DNA of 64,000 nucleotides from CAVVYV01 sp963818205. GTDB lineage: Bacteria; Actinomycetota; Thermoleophilia; Solirubrobacterales; 70-9. The notes beneath the pieces were generated by a model, which did no database searches, was not told the origin of the DNA, and saw nothing but the letters and a program-made list of their open reading frames with translations. The stretch covers positions 248,001 to 312,000 of the forward strand of contig CAWFRG010000001.1 of assembly GCA_963818205.1 (NCBI GenBank), given 5' to 3'. Of this stretch, positions 8,915 through 17,531 are shown piece after piece; the stretch's first letter is position 1; each line of letters begins with the position of its first letter. A program made the position numbers and the translations under genes.

Positions 8915-10294
8915 CTATAAGCGCCAGCCCTCGGCGTCGAGCGCCTCCTCCGCCGCCCGCTCGCCCGAGCGCACCGCCCCGTCCATGTAGCCGCACCAGA
9001 TCGTCGCGGTCTCGGCTCCGGCCCAGTGGATCCGGCCGGACGGCCGCCGCAGCGCCTCGCCGTAGGCGCTCAGCGCGCCGGGCGCGGGCGAGCAGACGGG
9101 CCCGCCGCGGCTCCACTCCTCCTCCGCCCAGGCCCGCTCCAGGTAGATCCCCGGGTGCGCTGCCTCCTCCCCGAAGAGGCGCACGAAGCAGTCGAGGACG
9201 ACCCGCTGGCGCTCTGCTTCCGGCCGCCGGGCATGTCGGATCGCCTCCGGCCCCGAGATGAATCCCAGCATCACCCCCGGGGAGCCGTCGGGCGGCGAGT
9301 TGTCGAATGTGGTGCTGATCGGCCCGGCGTCGCTGACCGCCTGTCCGGTGAGGCCGCGCTCGCGCCAGAAGGGCTCCGGGTATACCGCCGCGCACTTGGT
9401 CAGGGCCCCTCCCGCCATCCGCTGCTGCAGCTGGTCGCGCTGGCCGCCGAGCGAGGGGGAGAAGGCGATCCGCGCCGCCAGCGGCGGCGGCACCGCCACG
9501 ATCGCTCGCTGGGCCCTGGCCGTCAGCCCCTCCGCCTCGACCACCACCCCCGCCCCGTCCTGGGCGATCCCGTGAACCGGGGTCTCGAGCACCACCGCGT
9601 CGCCCAGCCCCGCCGCCAGCTTGATCGAGATCTCCTGCGAGCCACCCAGGAAGCGGTCCTGCTGGGCCCCGCCCTCGGTGTCGATCAGGGCGTCGAAGCT
9701 GCCGGCGGAGCTGACATAGGAGAGCATCGAGAGCAGCGACTGCTCCGCGCTGCTGGTGCCCATCACCGTCCCGACCGCCACCTCAAGCACCGCCCGCGCC
9801 CGCTTCGTGCGGGTGCGCCTGGCGATCCAGGTGTTGAGGGTCTGCGAGTCGAGCTCCTCCGCTCGGGCGGCGCTCCAGGGCGCCTCCGCCGAGACGCCGC
9901 CGGCGAGCTTGCGCAGCCTCCGGCGCACCCGGTCGATGTCCAGGAGCGCAAGCGGCCCGAGCCGCGGGATCGTGCCCTTGTAGGAGCGGCGCTTGCCGCG
10001 CAGCTGCAGGAGGTTCCGCCCCTCGTAGTAGGTCGGGAAGGTCTCCACTCCCAGCTCCCGCGCCAGCGCCACCACCCGATCCTGGGTCGGGCCCACCCAC
10101 TGGCCCCCCATCTCGACCACCTTGCCGGCCCCGATCGAGGCGTTGACGGTCCGGCCGCCGACCCGCTTCCGCGCCTCCAGCACCAGCACCGAGCGGCCGC
10201 TGGCGGTCAGCTGCCGGGCGGCGACCAGCCCGGCCAGCCCGGCGCCCACCACGACAACGTCGGCGTCGCGTCCTCGGGGCGGTCCGGCAACCAC
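8915..10294 (-). CDS. Flavin monoamine oxidase family protein
   Basis: FAD-dependent oxidative deamination of amines. The N-terminal dinucleotide fold VVVGAGLAGLVAARQL (about residues 14-30) is followed by MGGQWVGPTQDR, GGAQQDRFLGGSQ and the C-terminal HWAGAETATIWCGYMDG flavin block, all typical of the MAO/putrescine oxidase group. The Cys that carries FAD covalently in mammalian MAO is not clearly aligned (GGPVCSPAPG), so FAD is probably non-covalent. It heads a two-gene operon with the amidase; no signal peptide. Confidence 0.92.
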   Translation of the reverse strand: MVAGPPRGRDADVVVVGAGLAGLVAARQLTASGRSVLVLEARKRVGGRTVNASIGAGKVVEMGGQWVGPTQDRVVALARELGVETFPTYYEGRNLLQLRGKRRSYKGTIPRLGPLALLDIDRVRRRLRKLAGGVSAEAPWSAARAEELDSQTLNTWIARRTRTKRARAVLEVAVGTVMGTSSAEQSLLSMLSYVSSAGSFDALIDTEGGAQQDRFLGGSQEISIKLAAGLGDAVVLETPVHGIAQDGAGVVVEAEGLTARAQRAIVAVPPPLAARIAFSPSLGGQRDQLQQRMAGGALTKCAAVYPEPFWRERGLTGQAVSDAGPISTTFDNSPPDGSPGVMLGFISGPEAIRHARRPEAERQRVVLDCFVRLFGEEAAHPGIYLERAWAEEEWSRGGPVCSPAPGALSAYGEALRRPSGRIHWAGAETATIWCGYMDGAVRSGERAAEEALDAEGWRL

Positions 10295-10347
10295 GCGGCG
10301 AGGCTATCGATGCGCCTGCCGACGCCGAGGTCAGCTGCTGGCGCCGG

Positions 10348-10440
10348 TTACTGCTCGGCGAAGATCTTCGCCTTCTCCCGCTCGAAGTCGCTGGCGTATC
10401 ACCGCCGACCCTTGGCCTGCAGCGCTCGGAGGAGAGTCAG
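10348..10440 (-). pseudogene. Possible SHOCT-domain remnant
   Basis: On the minus strand LTLLRALQAKGRR, an in-frame TGA, then YASDFEREKAKIFAEQ and a TAA. The pattern (LxxLxxKG...DFExxKAKI) matches the SHOCT short C-terminal domain, interrupted by one stop. No complete gene can be built around it, and the far side overlaps the small membrane protein on the opposite strand. Tentative. Confidence 0.3.
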
Positions 10441-10462
10441 TGACCTGGGACTCCTGCGAAGG

Positions 10463-10743
10463 ATGCGGGCGACCCGCCGGCAGGAGCCCCACCTGACTGC
10501 CAAGCTCTTCGGCTGGGCTCTGTTTCTGGCGTGGGCGGCCATCCTGTGGGGTGTCCTGACCCCCGCCGCCGCCGGGCTGGCGACGCTGACGGGGGTGATC
10601 GACTCATGGGACGACGCGGTGAACACGACCGTCGCCCTGATCGCGGTAAGTCCGCTCGTTGTCGCGGCGCGTTCCTGTTCATCGCCGCAGTGGCGCACTA
10701 CTTTCTGGAGCCCTGGAAGGATGCGAGGAGAGATGCTGGGTGA
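10463..10743 (+). CDS. Small two-helix membrane protein, one frameshift
   Basis: From ATG 10463 the reading gives a short basic start, a first hydrophobic helix (LFGWALFLAWAAILWGVLTP), a loop LTGVIDSWDDAVN and the start of a second helix (VALIAVSPLVV). A break near 10665 then continues as FLFIAAVAHYFLEPWKDARRD to a stop at 10743. About 92 residues with two or three membrane passes. Resembles generic small inner-membrane proteins; family not recognised. The 10744-10915 stretch after it holds no gene I can support. Confidence 0.5.
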
Positions 10744-10915
10744 CGGGCTAACCCTGGGTCAGCACGAGCGCGACCTCGCCCGGCGGTGACCCTAGTACCC
10801 AGTCGATCAAGGTGAAGCTGAAGAAGAATCTCTGAGCCTCTGCGGCTCACCCGCATCGGCGCGTGTCCCACGGGGAGAGTGAATGGCTTGGTAATGCGGT
10901 TTCCGGCGCCTATTA

Positions 10916-11404
10916 CTAGATCTTGCAGGTGGCGAGACCGCGCTTCTCGAGGTAGCGCTGGTGATAATCCTCGGCCGGCCAGAAGGTACCGGCGGGAGCG
11001 ATCTCGGTGGCGATCGGCTTCCGGTACTGCTCCTGCTGGCGCTCGCGCGAGGCGATCGCCTGCTTCTCCTGCTCGGGAGTGTGGAAGAAGACCGCGGTCC
11101 GGTACTGGGTGCCGACGTCCGGTCCCTGGCGGTTCACCTGGGTGGGATCGTGGAGGCCCCAGAAGACGTCGAGCAGCTCCTCGTAGGAGACCTCGTCCGG
11201 ATCGAAGGTCACCTCGACGGCCTCGGCGTGACCGGTCCTGCCGGTGCAGACGTCCTCATAGCTCGGCCGCTCCGTTGAGCCGCCGATGTAGCCGACCACG
11301 GCATCCTTGACGCCGTCAGTGTTCCGGAACTCGACCTCGACCTGCCAGAAGCAGCCGGCCGCGAACGTTGCCTTTTCGAGGAGCTCTGCCATTGCTCCAC
11401 CCAT
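10916..11404 (-). CDS. msrA: Peptide-methionine (S)-S-oxide reductase
   Basis: Repairs oxidised methionine in proteins using a thioredoxin-type reductant. The GCFW active-site block (Cys18 when counted from ATG 11404) and GYIGGSTERPSYEDVCTGRTGHAEAVEV are diagnostic, as is FWGLHDPTQVNRQGPDVGTQYR. A Cys four residues from the end (TCKI) may act as a resolving Cys. A second ATG at 11392 (MAELLEK) is preceded by a better purine-rich stretch (GGTGGAG) and may be the true start. 162 residues, standard size. Confidence 0.97.
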   Translation of the reverse strand: MGGAMAELLEKATFAAGCFWQVEVEFRNTDGVKDAVVGYIGGSTERPSYEDVCTGRTGHAEAVEVTFDPDEVSYEELLDVFWGLHDPTQVNRQGPDVGTQYRTAVFFHTPEQEKQAIASRERQQEQYRKPIATEIAPAGTFWPAEDYHQRYLEKRGLATCKI

Positions 11405-11428
11405 CTTAGGCGGCGCGCTGAAGACGTC

Positions 11429-11914
11429 TTACGCGGGAGATGGCGCCCTTGCCGAGGGAAGCCAGCCCCGCAGCCTGCGCCAGCGGTATCTCCGGACCGC
11501 CTTGCGGACGAGCTCGCGGTCGTGCTCGTAGGTGAGCAGCTCGTCGGCCTCCCGCCTGGTCAGCCAGCGCAGCTCGTCGACCTCGCCGTGGGGCTCGAAA
11601 CGCCCCTCGATCGGCTCCATCATCCAATAGCGGACCAGCTTCCGGCGGCCCCTGCGATCGAGATAGGAGACCGGTGGCAGCTCGTCGCCGGCCTCGCAGC
11701 GATAGCCGATCTCCTCCTCCACCTCCCGCAGCGCGGCCTCCATCCAGCTCTCTCCACTCTCGAGCTTCCCCTTCGGGAGCGACCAGTCCATGTACTTCGG
11801 GCGATGGATCACCGCCACCCGGATCTTGCCGTCGTCCCCGCGCCGCAAGACGACCCCGCCGGCGGCGGCGATGTCCGGCTTCCCCTCACCGATCTCGAGT
11901 TCGCCGCGCGCCAT
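11429..11914 (-). CDS. NUDIX hydrolase
   Basis: 161 residues. The Nudix box runs about 49-71: GKLESGESWMEAALREVEEE followed by IGY, with the metal-binding REVEEE glutamates. Flanking VAVIHRPKYMDWSLPKGK is typical of the diadenosine polyphosphate/MutT1-like hydrolases of actinobacteria, which clean up nucleoside diphosphate derivatives. There is no C-terminal phosphatase (histidine acid) domain of the MutT1 type. It lies 25 bases upstream of msrA on the same strand, possibly co-transcribed as an oxidative-damage pair. Confidence 0.92.
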   Translation of the reverse strand: MARGELEIGEGKPDIAAAGGVVLRRGDDGKIRVAVIHRPKYMDWSLPKGKLESGESWMEAALREVEEEIGYRCEAGDELPPVSYLDRRGRRKLVRYWMMEPIEGRFEPHGEVDELRWLTRREADELLTYEHDRELVRKAVRRYRWRRLRGWLPSARAPSPA

Positions 11915-11955
11915 GGGTGGTGCAGGGTACCGAGCGCCCGCATACGATCGCGTCC

Positions 11956-12711
11956 ATGCGGACCCTGGGGATCGACCTCGCCGCCCAGCCGAAGAACACC
12001 AGCGCTTGCCTGATCGGCTGGGGCCCCGGGGGCGCCGCGGTGATCGATCTGCGCTCGGACCTCGACGACGAGACGCTGCTCGAGATGATCGCCGACGCCG
12101 ACAAGGTCGGGGTCGACGCGCCGTTCGGCTGGCCCGATGACTTCGTCGAGGCGATCGCCGCGCACCGCGACCGCATCGGCTGGCCGGGGCGCGGCCAGAA
12201 CCAGGACGCCTATCGCTTCCACCTCAGCTTCCGCGCCACCGACCGCCAGCTGATCAGCGACGGAGTGCGCCGCCCCCTCAGCGTCTCCACCGACCTGATC
12301 GGCGTCGTCGCGATGCGGGCAGCCTTCCTGCTCGACCGCCTGGCGGCGCTCGGCCAGCCCGTCGACCGGGCCGGCAGCGGCAAGCTGGTCGAGGTCTATC
12401 CGGCGCCGGCGCTCGGCACCTGGGGGATCAACGCGGTCGGCTACAAGAGCAGGGTCGGGGCGACGCGCCTGCCGGAGCTGCTGCGGGAGGTCGAGCGGCG
12501 CCTCGGACGGCTGGACCTGGACGTCCGGCAGCGGGCGCTGGCGGAGTCCGACCACAACTCCTTCGACGCGCTCGTCTGCTCCCTGATTGCCCGCTCGAGC
12601 GCGCTCGGGCTGACCGCGGGCCCGCCGGCCGAACTCGCAGATCGCGCAGTCCGCGAGGGCTGGATCCATCTCCCGACCAACCCGCTCTCGGACCTGATGA
12701 ACCGCGGATGA
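11956..12711 (+). CDS. DUF429 domain protein (predicted nuclease fold)
   Basis: 251 residues from ATG 11956. The opening TLGIDLAAQPKNTSACLIGW and KVGVDAPFGWPDDFVEAI are the DUF429 hallmarks, a RNase H-like fold predicted to be a nuclease; YPAPALGTWGI and ALAESDHNSFDALVCSLIAR carry the other conserved acidic residues (the DxxDALVCA-type motif). Its stop overlaps the next gene's ATG by four bases, so the two are translationally coupled. Biochemical role is not established for the family. Confidence 0.85.
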   Translation: MRTLGIDLAAQPKNTSACLIGWGPGGAAVIDLRSDLDDETLLEMIADADKVGVDAPFGWPDDFVEAIAAHRDRIGWPGRGQNQDAYRFHLSFRATDRQLISDGVRRPLSVSTDLIGVVAMRAAFLLDRLAALGQPVDRAGSGKLVEVYPAPALGTWGINAVGYKSRVGATRLPELLREVERRLGRLDLDVRQRALAESDHNSFDALVCSLIARSSALGLTAGPPAELADRAVREGWIHLPTNPLSDLMNRG

Positions 12712-13481
12712 CGCCGGAGGGACGTCCCGCTCAGCTCCCGATCCTCGGCACCCTGGCCGAGGCGCTGCGGCTCTACAAACGGCATTGGAAGTGGCTGGTC
12801 CCGCTTGGCCTCGTCGTCCTCCTCCCCCAGGCGATCATCGACTCGGCGTTCGCCGGCTTCGAGATCGAGCATCTGGAGAGCTTCGGCGACTACCTGAAGT
12901 TGGTCGCGATTCCGTTCACGGTGGTGATCAGCCTCGCCGGCGAGGCGCTCCTGGCGGGCGTGATCACCGCCCTGGTCCTCCAGTGGCGGCTCGGGCGCCG
13001 CCCCGCGGGGCTACTCACTTTCATCGCAGCGCTGGCCTGGGTGAGGCTGATCGCGGCCGACCTGCTGCTCGCGGTCGGCGCCGCGATCGGGGCGGTGCTG
13101 CTGATCGTCCCCGCGCTTCTCTTCCTCGCCTACTTCTCGATCACCCCCGCGGTGATCGAGATCGAGGACCGAGGGGTCCGCGATGCTTTCCGACGCAGCG
13201 CCGGACTGGTCCGGGGGCGGGTGTGGCCGGTCTTCGTCCTCGTTGTCGGAGTGATCCTCGTAACCGAGGGCGTCGCCCAGGGTCTCCTTGCGTTGTTCGG
13301 AAGCTTCGTCGGCGAGCTCGCCTCTGAGGTCGCCGTCGACGCCCTACTCGAGTCGATTCAGGGACTGGTGATAGCCCTGGTGGCGATCAACCTGATCCAG
13401 CTTCATGGAGAGGCGCTGCCGTCGCCGCAACCGCGGCGCTCTCCTGGCTCGAGCGAGACAAAAAAACGGGCCGCCCCCTAG
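12708..13481 (+). CDS. Multi-pass membrane protein (DUF7544/GPDPase membrane-domain-like)
   Basis: 257 residues with roughly five to six hydrophobic helices (WLVPLGLVVLLPQAIIDSAF, VVISLAGEALLAGVITALVL, AIGAVLLIVPALLFLAYFS, VWPVFVLVVGVILVTEGVAQ and others). A segment ITPAVIEIEDRGVRDAFRRS between helices is typical of the membrane domain found in glycerophosphodiester phosphodiesterase-like and DUF975-type proteins. The C-terminus (ETKKRAAP) is encoded inside a terminator hairpin. Coupled to the DUF429 gene; no specific function assigned. Confidence 0.75.
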   Translation: MTPEGRPAQLPILGTLAEALRLYKRHWKWLVPLGLVVLLPQAIIDSAFAGFEIEHLESFGDYLKLVAIPFTVVISLAGEALLAGVITALVLQWRLGRRPAGLLTFIAALAWVRLIAADLLLAVGAAIGAVLLIVPALLFLAYFSITPAVIEIEDRGVRDAFRRSAGLVRGRVWPVFVLVVGVILVTEGVAQGLLALFGSFVGELASEVAVDALLESIQGLVIALVAINLIQLHGEALPSPQPRRSPGSSETKKRAAP

Positions 13482-13492
13482 GGCGGCCCGTT
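13466..13492 (-). terminator. Rho-independent terminator, oriented for minus-strand transcripts
   Basis: AACGGGCCGCC, a short CCTAG-type loop and GGCGGCCCGTT form a long GC-rich stem. A run of seven A precedes it on the plus strand, which becomes a T-run after the hairpin on the minus strand. It may also act on the plus-strand gene whose stop lies within it. Confidence 0.75.
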
Positions 13493-13637
13493 GAGCGAAG
13501 CGGCGGGCGGTTTCCATTCCTCCCCCGAATGAAGCGTCATCTTCCCCCGCCGAGGGCCAGGAATCATCGGCATTAATCCGGTTAACGAGTCCGTAGTTCT
13601 CCCTGGGCACGGCGCGGGCGGCGGTAGGATCGGGCTC

Positions 13638-13817
13638 GTGCCCGGCGATTCGATCCGCGGCAACCAGGAGAGCCTCTGGTCGCTACCGAGAGTCACGTCT
13701 ATCCGGGGCCGCGATCGCGAGCCCCTCGAGGTGCGCGGGGAGCTCGCGGATCGTGCAAGCAGGAACCGGCCGCCGTCGCCACCCAGTACCTGCAGGAAGA
13801 CGGCTACATCAACTAGC
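13638..13817 (+). CDS. Short unknown gene before a terminator, probably frameshifted
   Basis: The stretch from a GTG at 13638 gives VPGDSIRGNQESLWSLPRVT. In another frame the 3' end reads CKQEPAAVATQYLQEDGYIN to a TAG at about 13815-13817. The second piece looks like natural coding sequence and is followed 30 bases later by a strong terminator. Joining them requires at least one frame change near 13750. No family recognised; low confidence that this is a real protein. Confidence 0.3.
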
Positions 13818-13846
13818 GCACGCGTTTGAACGAGCCGCCCAAACGA

Positions 13847-13878
13847 GGGCCGGGGCGCTAGCCCCGGCCCTTTCCTTT
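13847..13878 (+). terminator. Rho-independent terminator
   Basis: Perfect stem GGGCCGGGGC / GCCCCGGCCC with a four-base loop, followed by TTTCCTTT. Oriented for plus-strand transcripts, just before the WS/DGAT gene. It marks the end of whatever is transcribed across 13638-13817. Confidence 0.8.
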
Positions 13879-13967
13879 CAGCTGCGGTTACCCCCTGTCC
13901 CCTGCGGGCGGTATTGCTTCTCCAGCACCCGCCTACCCGCCGAGCATGGAAGAAAACGGGAGGATGT

Positions 13968-15308
13968 GTGACAGGCATGAACGGCTCCGCCCCCGAGCCT
14001 CTCAGCGTCGATGACGCCCAGATCCTTCGCCTCGAATCGGCGGCGATCAAGGGGCACACCGGCAAGCTTTTGGTGCTCGCCCCGGGCGCCGACGGAGCGA
14101 GCCTCGACCCCGCCGTCCTCCGGGACCGAGTGGGCGAGCGGATCGCGAGCTTTCCCCGGCTGCGCCAGCGGGTCGAGCTCCCCCGCCATGGTCAGCCGAG
14201 CTGGGTCGAGGCGGCCCCGGATCTCAGCTGGCACGTCGCCGGGGCTGGTGCCGGCACGCCGCTCGACGAGGAGGGCTTCCGGCTCGCCGCCGGCGAGATC
14301 CTCGCCCGGCGCCTCGACCACGAGCGACCGCTGTGGAGGCTCGACGTGCTGGAGCTCGAGGACGGCCGCACCGGAATCGTCGGGCGGATCCATCATGCGA
14401 TGGCCGATGGGGTGACCGCGATCCGGATCGCCGGCGGCTTGCTCTGGGACCTGCCCGAGAACGAAGGCGGCGGCGAACCCTCCGAGGGCGCGCCGAAAAC
14501 GGAGGCTCCGCGGGCCGACCAGGCGGCGGCGGCCGAGCACGCGCTGCTGCCGCCGGAGCACCGCGAGCGCCCCCTACTGGTCCGGCTCCCGGGAGCGCTT
14601 CGCCGCGAGCTTCGCCCCGGCGCCGACACCCCGCTGGACCAGCACATCGGCTCCGAGCGCGAGATCGCCTGGACGGTGGTTCCGCTTGCGCGCCTCAAGC
14701 GGATCGGCCGAGCGGCGGGCGAGGGCATCACCGTCAACGACGTTGTCCTCGCCGTCGTCGCCGGCGGGCTCCGGCAGTGGCTCGAGGGCGCGGCCTCGCG
14801 GCCCGCCAGCCTCCGCGCCCAGGTCCCGGTCTGCCTTCACCTCCGTGAGGGCGGTACCGAGATCGGCAACCGCGACTCGTTCCTCAACGTCGACCTTCCC
14901 CTCTCCGTGGCGGACCCGGTCGAGCGTCTCCGGGCGATCAACGCGGAAACCAGGGAGGCGAAGCTCGACCACGACGCCGACACGCTCTACTCCTTCTTCC
15001 ATGCCCTCGGGCGCTTCCGGCCCCTCTACGACGGGGTGACGAGGATCATCTCCGGGCCCCGCGAGTTCGCGCTCTCGGTCTCGAACGTCCCGGGCCCCCG
15101 CGAGCGCCCGCTGATCCTCGGTCACGAGGTGCACGAGTTCTGCTCGTTCGCCGAGCCCGCCGACCGCCACGCGCTCCGGGTCGCCGTGATCTCGCTCGGG
15201 GGCGACCTCGCCTTCGGCCTCTGCTCCGACCCCGAGGCGATCGGTGAGCTCAACCACCTCGCCGAGGCGCTCGAGGCATCGGTGGCCGAACTCGAGTCGG
15301 AGAGCTGA
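13968..15308 (+). CDS. WS/DGAT wax ester synthase/diacylglycerol acyltransferase
   Basis: Makes wax esters or triacylglycerol from acyl-CoA. The catalytic HHAMADG (HHxxxDG) is at residues 142-148 counted from the GTG start at 13968, chosen because GGGAGG lies five bases upstream; an ATG nine bases later is the alternative. Other family blocks: PLWRLDVLEL before the active site, TVNDVVLAVVAGGLRQWL and a C-terminal GPREFALSVSNVPGPRERP close to the family's NVPGP signature. 446 residues, normal length. Suggests storage-lipid synthesis, fitting the fatty-acid genes elsewhere. Confidence 0.92.
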   Translation: MTGMNGSAPEPLSVDDAQILRLESAAIKGHTGKLLVLAPGADGASLDPAVLRDRVGERIASFPRLRQRVELPRHGQPSWVEAAPDLSWHVAGAGAGTPLDEEGFRLAAGEILARRLDHERPLWRLDVLELEDGRTGIVGRIHHAMADGVTAIRIAGGLLWDLPENEGGGEPSEGAPKTEAPRADQAAAAEHALLPPEHRERPLLVRLPGALRRELRPGADTPLDQHIGSEREIAWTVVPLARLKRIGRAAGEGITVNDVVLAVVAGGLRQWLEGAASRPASLRAQVPVCLHLREGGTEIGNRDSFLNVDLPLSVADPVERLRAINAETREAKLDHDADTLYSFFHALGRFRPLYDGVTRIISGPREFALSVSNVPGPRERPLILGHEVHEFCSFAEPADRHALRVAVISLGGDLAFGLCSDPEAIGELNHLAEALEASVAELESES

Positions 15309-15310
15309 CG

Positions 15311-15976
15311 ATGGCCAAGTCCAAGCCCAGGTCCAAGCCCAGGTCCGATTCCAAGTCCAAGGCGAAGCGAAATGCCCTGACCGAGTACGAGCGCAAGCGT
15401 GACTTCTCGAGGACGAGCGAGCCCTCGGCCCGGCCACGGCGGAAGGGCAAGCGCAGCCCGAAGCGGCGCCACCCGCGATTCACGGTCCAGAAGCACGCTG
15501 CCACCTCTCTGCACTACGACCTCCGGCTCGAGGTGGACGGCGTGCTCGCCTCCTGGGCTGTCCCGAAGGGGCCGTCGACCAATCCGGCCGACAAGCGGCT
15601 GGCGATGCGGACCGAGGATCACCCGATGGAGTACCTCGAGTTCGAGGGCGTGATCCCGAAGGGCGAGTACGGCGCCGGCCCGGTGATCGTCTGGGACCGG
15701 GGCGTCTTCGAGAACATCTCCGAGACGCGTCGCGGCGAGAAGCTCACTCTCGAGGAGGCCCTGGAGAAGGGCGACATCAAGGTCTTCCTCCTCGGGGAGA
15801 AGATTCGCGGTGCCTACGCCCTGGTCCGGACATCGGAGCCCGGCGACCGCGAGCAGTGGCTGCTGATCAAGAAGAGGGGCGAGGGGGCCGACCGCCGCCG
15901 GAAGCCGACCTCGAGCCAGCCCGAGTCGGTGCTCACCGGGCGGACGATCGAGCAGGTGCGCAAGGAGGAGGGGTAG
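15311..15976 (+). CDS. Stand-alone LigD-type 3'-phosphoesterase
   Basis: The phosphoesterase domain of bacterial NHEJ ligase D, which trims 3' phosphates and ribonucleotides at broken DNA ends, here as a free 221-residue protein. Diagnostic blocks: FTVQKHAATSLHYDLRLE (His62, His68, Asp70), then VPKGPSTNP, DHPMEYLEFEG and IPKGEYGAGPVIVWDRG. The N-terminal 55 residues are Lys/Arg/Ser-rich with short repeats (KPRSKPRS), likely for DNA contact. No ligase or polymerase domain is adjacent; it starts two bases after the WS/DGAT stop, an odd operon partner. Confidence 0.92.
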   Translation: MAKSKPRSKPRSDSKSKAKRNALTEYERKRDFSRTSEPSARPRRKGKRSPKRRHPRFTVQKHAATSLHYDLRLEVDGVLASWAVPKGPSTNPADKRLAMRTEDHPMEYLEFEGVIPKGEYGAGPVIVWDRGVFENISETRRGEKLTLEEALEKGDIKVFLLGEKIRGAYALVRTSEPGDREQWLLIKKRGEGADRRRKPTSSQPESVLTGRTIEQVRKEEG

Positions 15977-15986
15977 CCTGAAGCCG

Positions 15987-17452
15987 ATGGCGACCGTCAC
16001 TGAAGCAAGGACGCTTCCCAACTACATCGGCGGCGAATGGGTCGAGGCCGACGCCGGTTCGACCCTCGAGGATCGTGATCCCGCCACCGGCGAGCTGGCG
16101 GCGCACGTCCCGCTCTCCGGCGCCGATGACATCGACCGGGCCGTCCGCGCTGCCCGGGAGGCCCAGCCCAGCTGGCGCGCGACGCCGCCGCAGGAGCGGG
16201 CGCGGGCGGTACTGGCGCTGCGCGACGCCCTCCTCGACCACCGCGAGGAGCTCACCGCGCTGGTCACCGCCGACATGGGCAAGACCCTGGCCGACGCCGA
16301 CGGCGAGGTCGGCCGCGGGATCGAGTCAGTCGAATCTGCGGCCGCGATCCCGCATCTGCTCAAGGGCGAGACGCTCGAGGGAGTCGCCTCCGGGGTTGAC
16401 GTCGAGATGGTCCGGCAGCCGGTCGGCGTCGTCGCCGCGATCACCCCGTTCAACTTCCCGGCGATGATCCCCCTCTGGTTCCTCCCCTACGCCGTCGCCT
16501 GCGGCAACGGTTTCATCCTGAAGCCATCCGAGCGAGATCCTCGACCGGCGCAGAGGATCTGCGAGCTGATCGCGGAGCGCCAGATCTTTCCGCGCGGGAT
16601 CGTCAACCTCGTCCACGGCGGCCGCGAGGCGGTCGAGGGGATCCTCGAGCACCCCGGCATCGACGCGATCTCGTTCGTCGGCCAGGCGACCACCGCCCGC
16701 TTGATCGCAACCGGCGCCGCCGAGTCCGGCAAGCGCGTCCAGGCGCTAGGCGGGGCGAAGAACTCGCTCGTCGTGATGCCAGACGCCGACCTCGACGCCT
16801 CCGTGCCGGCGATCATGGGCTCGGCCTTCGGCGCCGCCGGGCAGCGCTGTCTCGCCGGCTCGGTCTGCGTGATCGTCGGCGACCGCCGCCGCCAGGACGA
16901 GGTGCGCGACCGGCTCAGGGAGGCCGCGTCGTCGCTGACCACCGGGCGCGGGATCCGATCCCGCAACCGACGTCTGTCCGATGGTCGCGCCGGAGGCGCG
17001 CGAGCAGGTCGAGGCGGCTGTGCGAGGCGGCTGCCGCCGAGGGGGCCGAGCTGGTCCTCGACGGCCGGCTCGGTGGCGGCGAGGCCGGCACGGTGCTCGG
17101 CCCGACCCTGGTCGAGGTCGCCGACAACGAATCGGAGCTCGCCCGGGAGGAGGTCTTTGGCCCCGTCCTCGCTCTGGTCCGGGTCCCGGACCTCGACGCG
17201 GCGCTCGAGTTCACCAACGGCTCCCGCTACGGCAATGCCGGCGCGATCTTCACCTCCTCCGGCGAGGCGGCGCGCGCCTACCGCTACGGCGCCGAAGCGG
17301 GCATGCTCGGCGTCAACATCGGCGTTCCCGCCCCGGTCGCCTGGTTCCCGTTCGCCGGATGGAAGGACTCCTGCGACGCCGACCTGCACGCGAACGGCAC
17401 CGACGCGGTCGACTTCTACACCCGAAAGAAGGTCGTCACCTCCCGCTGGTAG
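15987..17452 (+). CDS. mmsA: Methylmalonate-semialdehyde dehydrogenase, two frameshifts
   Basis: CoA-acylating aldehyde dehydrogenase that converts (methyl)malonate semialdehyde to propionyl- or acetyl-CoA in valine, inositol and beta-alanine breakdown. N-terminal NYIGGEWVEA, VGVVAAITPFNFPAMIPLWF, catalytic Cys288 in GQRCLAGS, and the C-terminal PFAGWKDS...DLHANGTDAVDFYTRKKVV are subfamily signatures. The frame changes near 16950 and again near 17050-17090; the three frames join to a normal length of about 488 residues. All catalytic segments are present, so indel errors are likelier than decay. Confidence 0.9.
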
Positions 17453-17531
17453 ACGGCTTGCCGGGTGGCGAAGCTGCGCCGGCGATACGGCCGTCGCAGC
17501 CGAGCCGGCTGACGCGCGCGGCTGCTCGAGC

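Noticed and set aside
7128..8990. 620-codon plus-strand open frame
   Set aside because: Antisense to the metal hydrolase end and the amidase; low-complexity Arg/Gly/Ala/Pro composition with no domain.
10744..10915. Short peptide QSIKVKLKKNL ending near 10836 as the tail of a secreted protein
   Set aside because: Only a few residues can be read before stops appear; could be a relic but is not supportable as a gene.
13344..13610. Minus-strand frame MPRENYGLVNRINADD across the terminator
   Set aside because: Reads through a strong terminator and into the antisense of a membrane protein; more likely non-coding.
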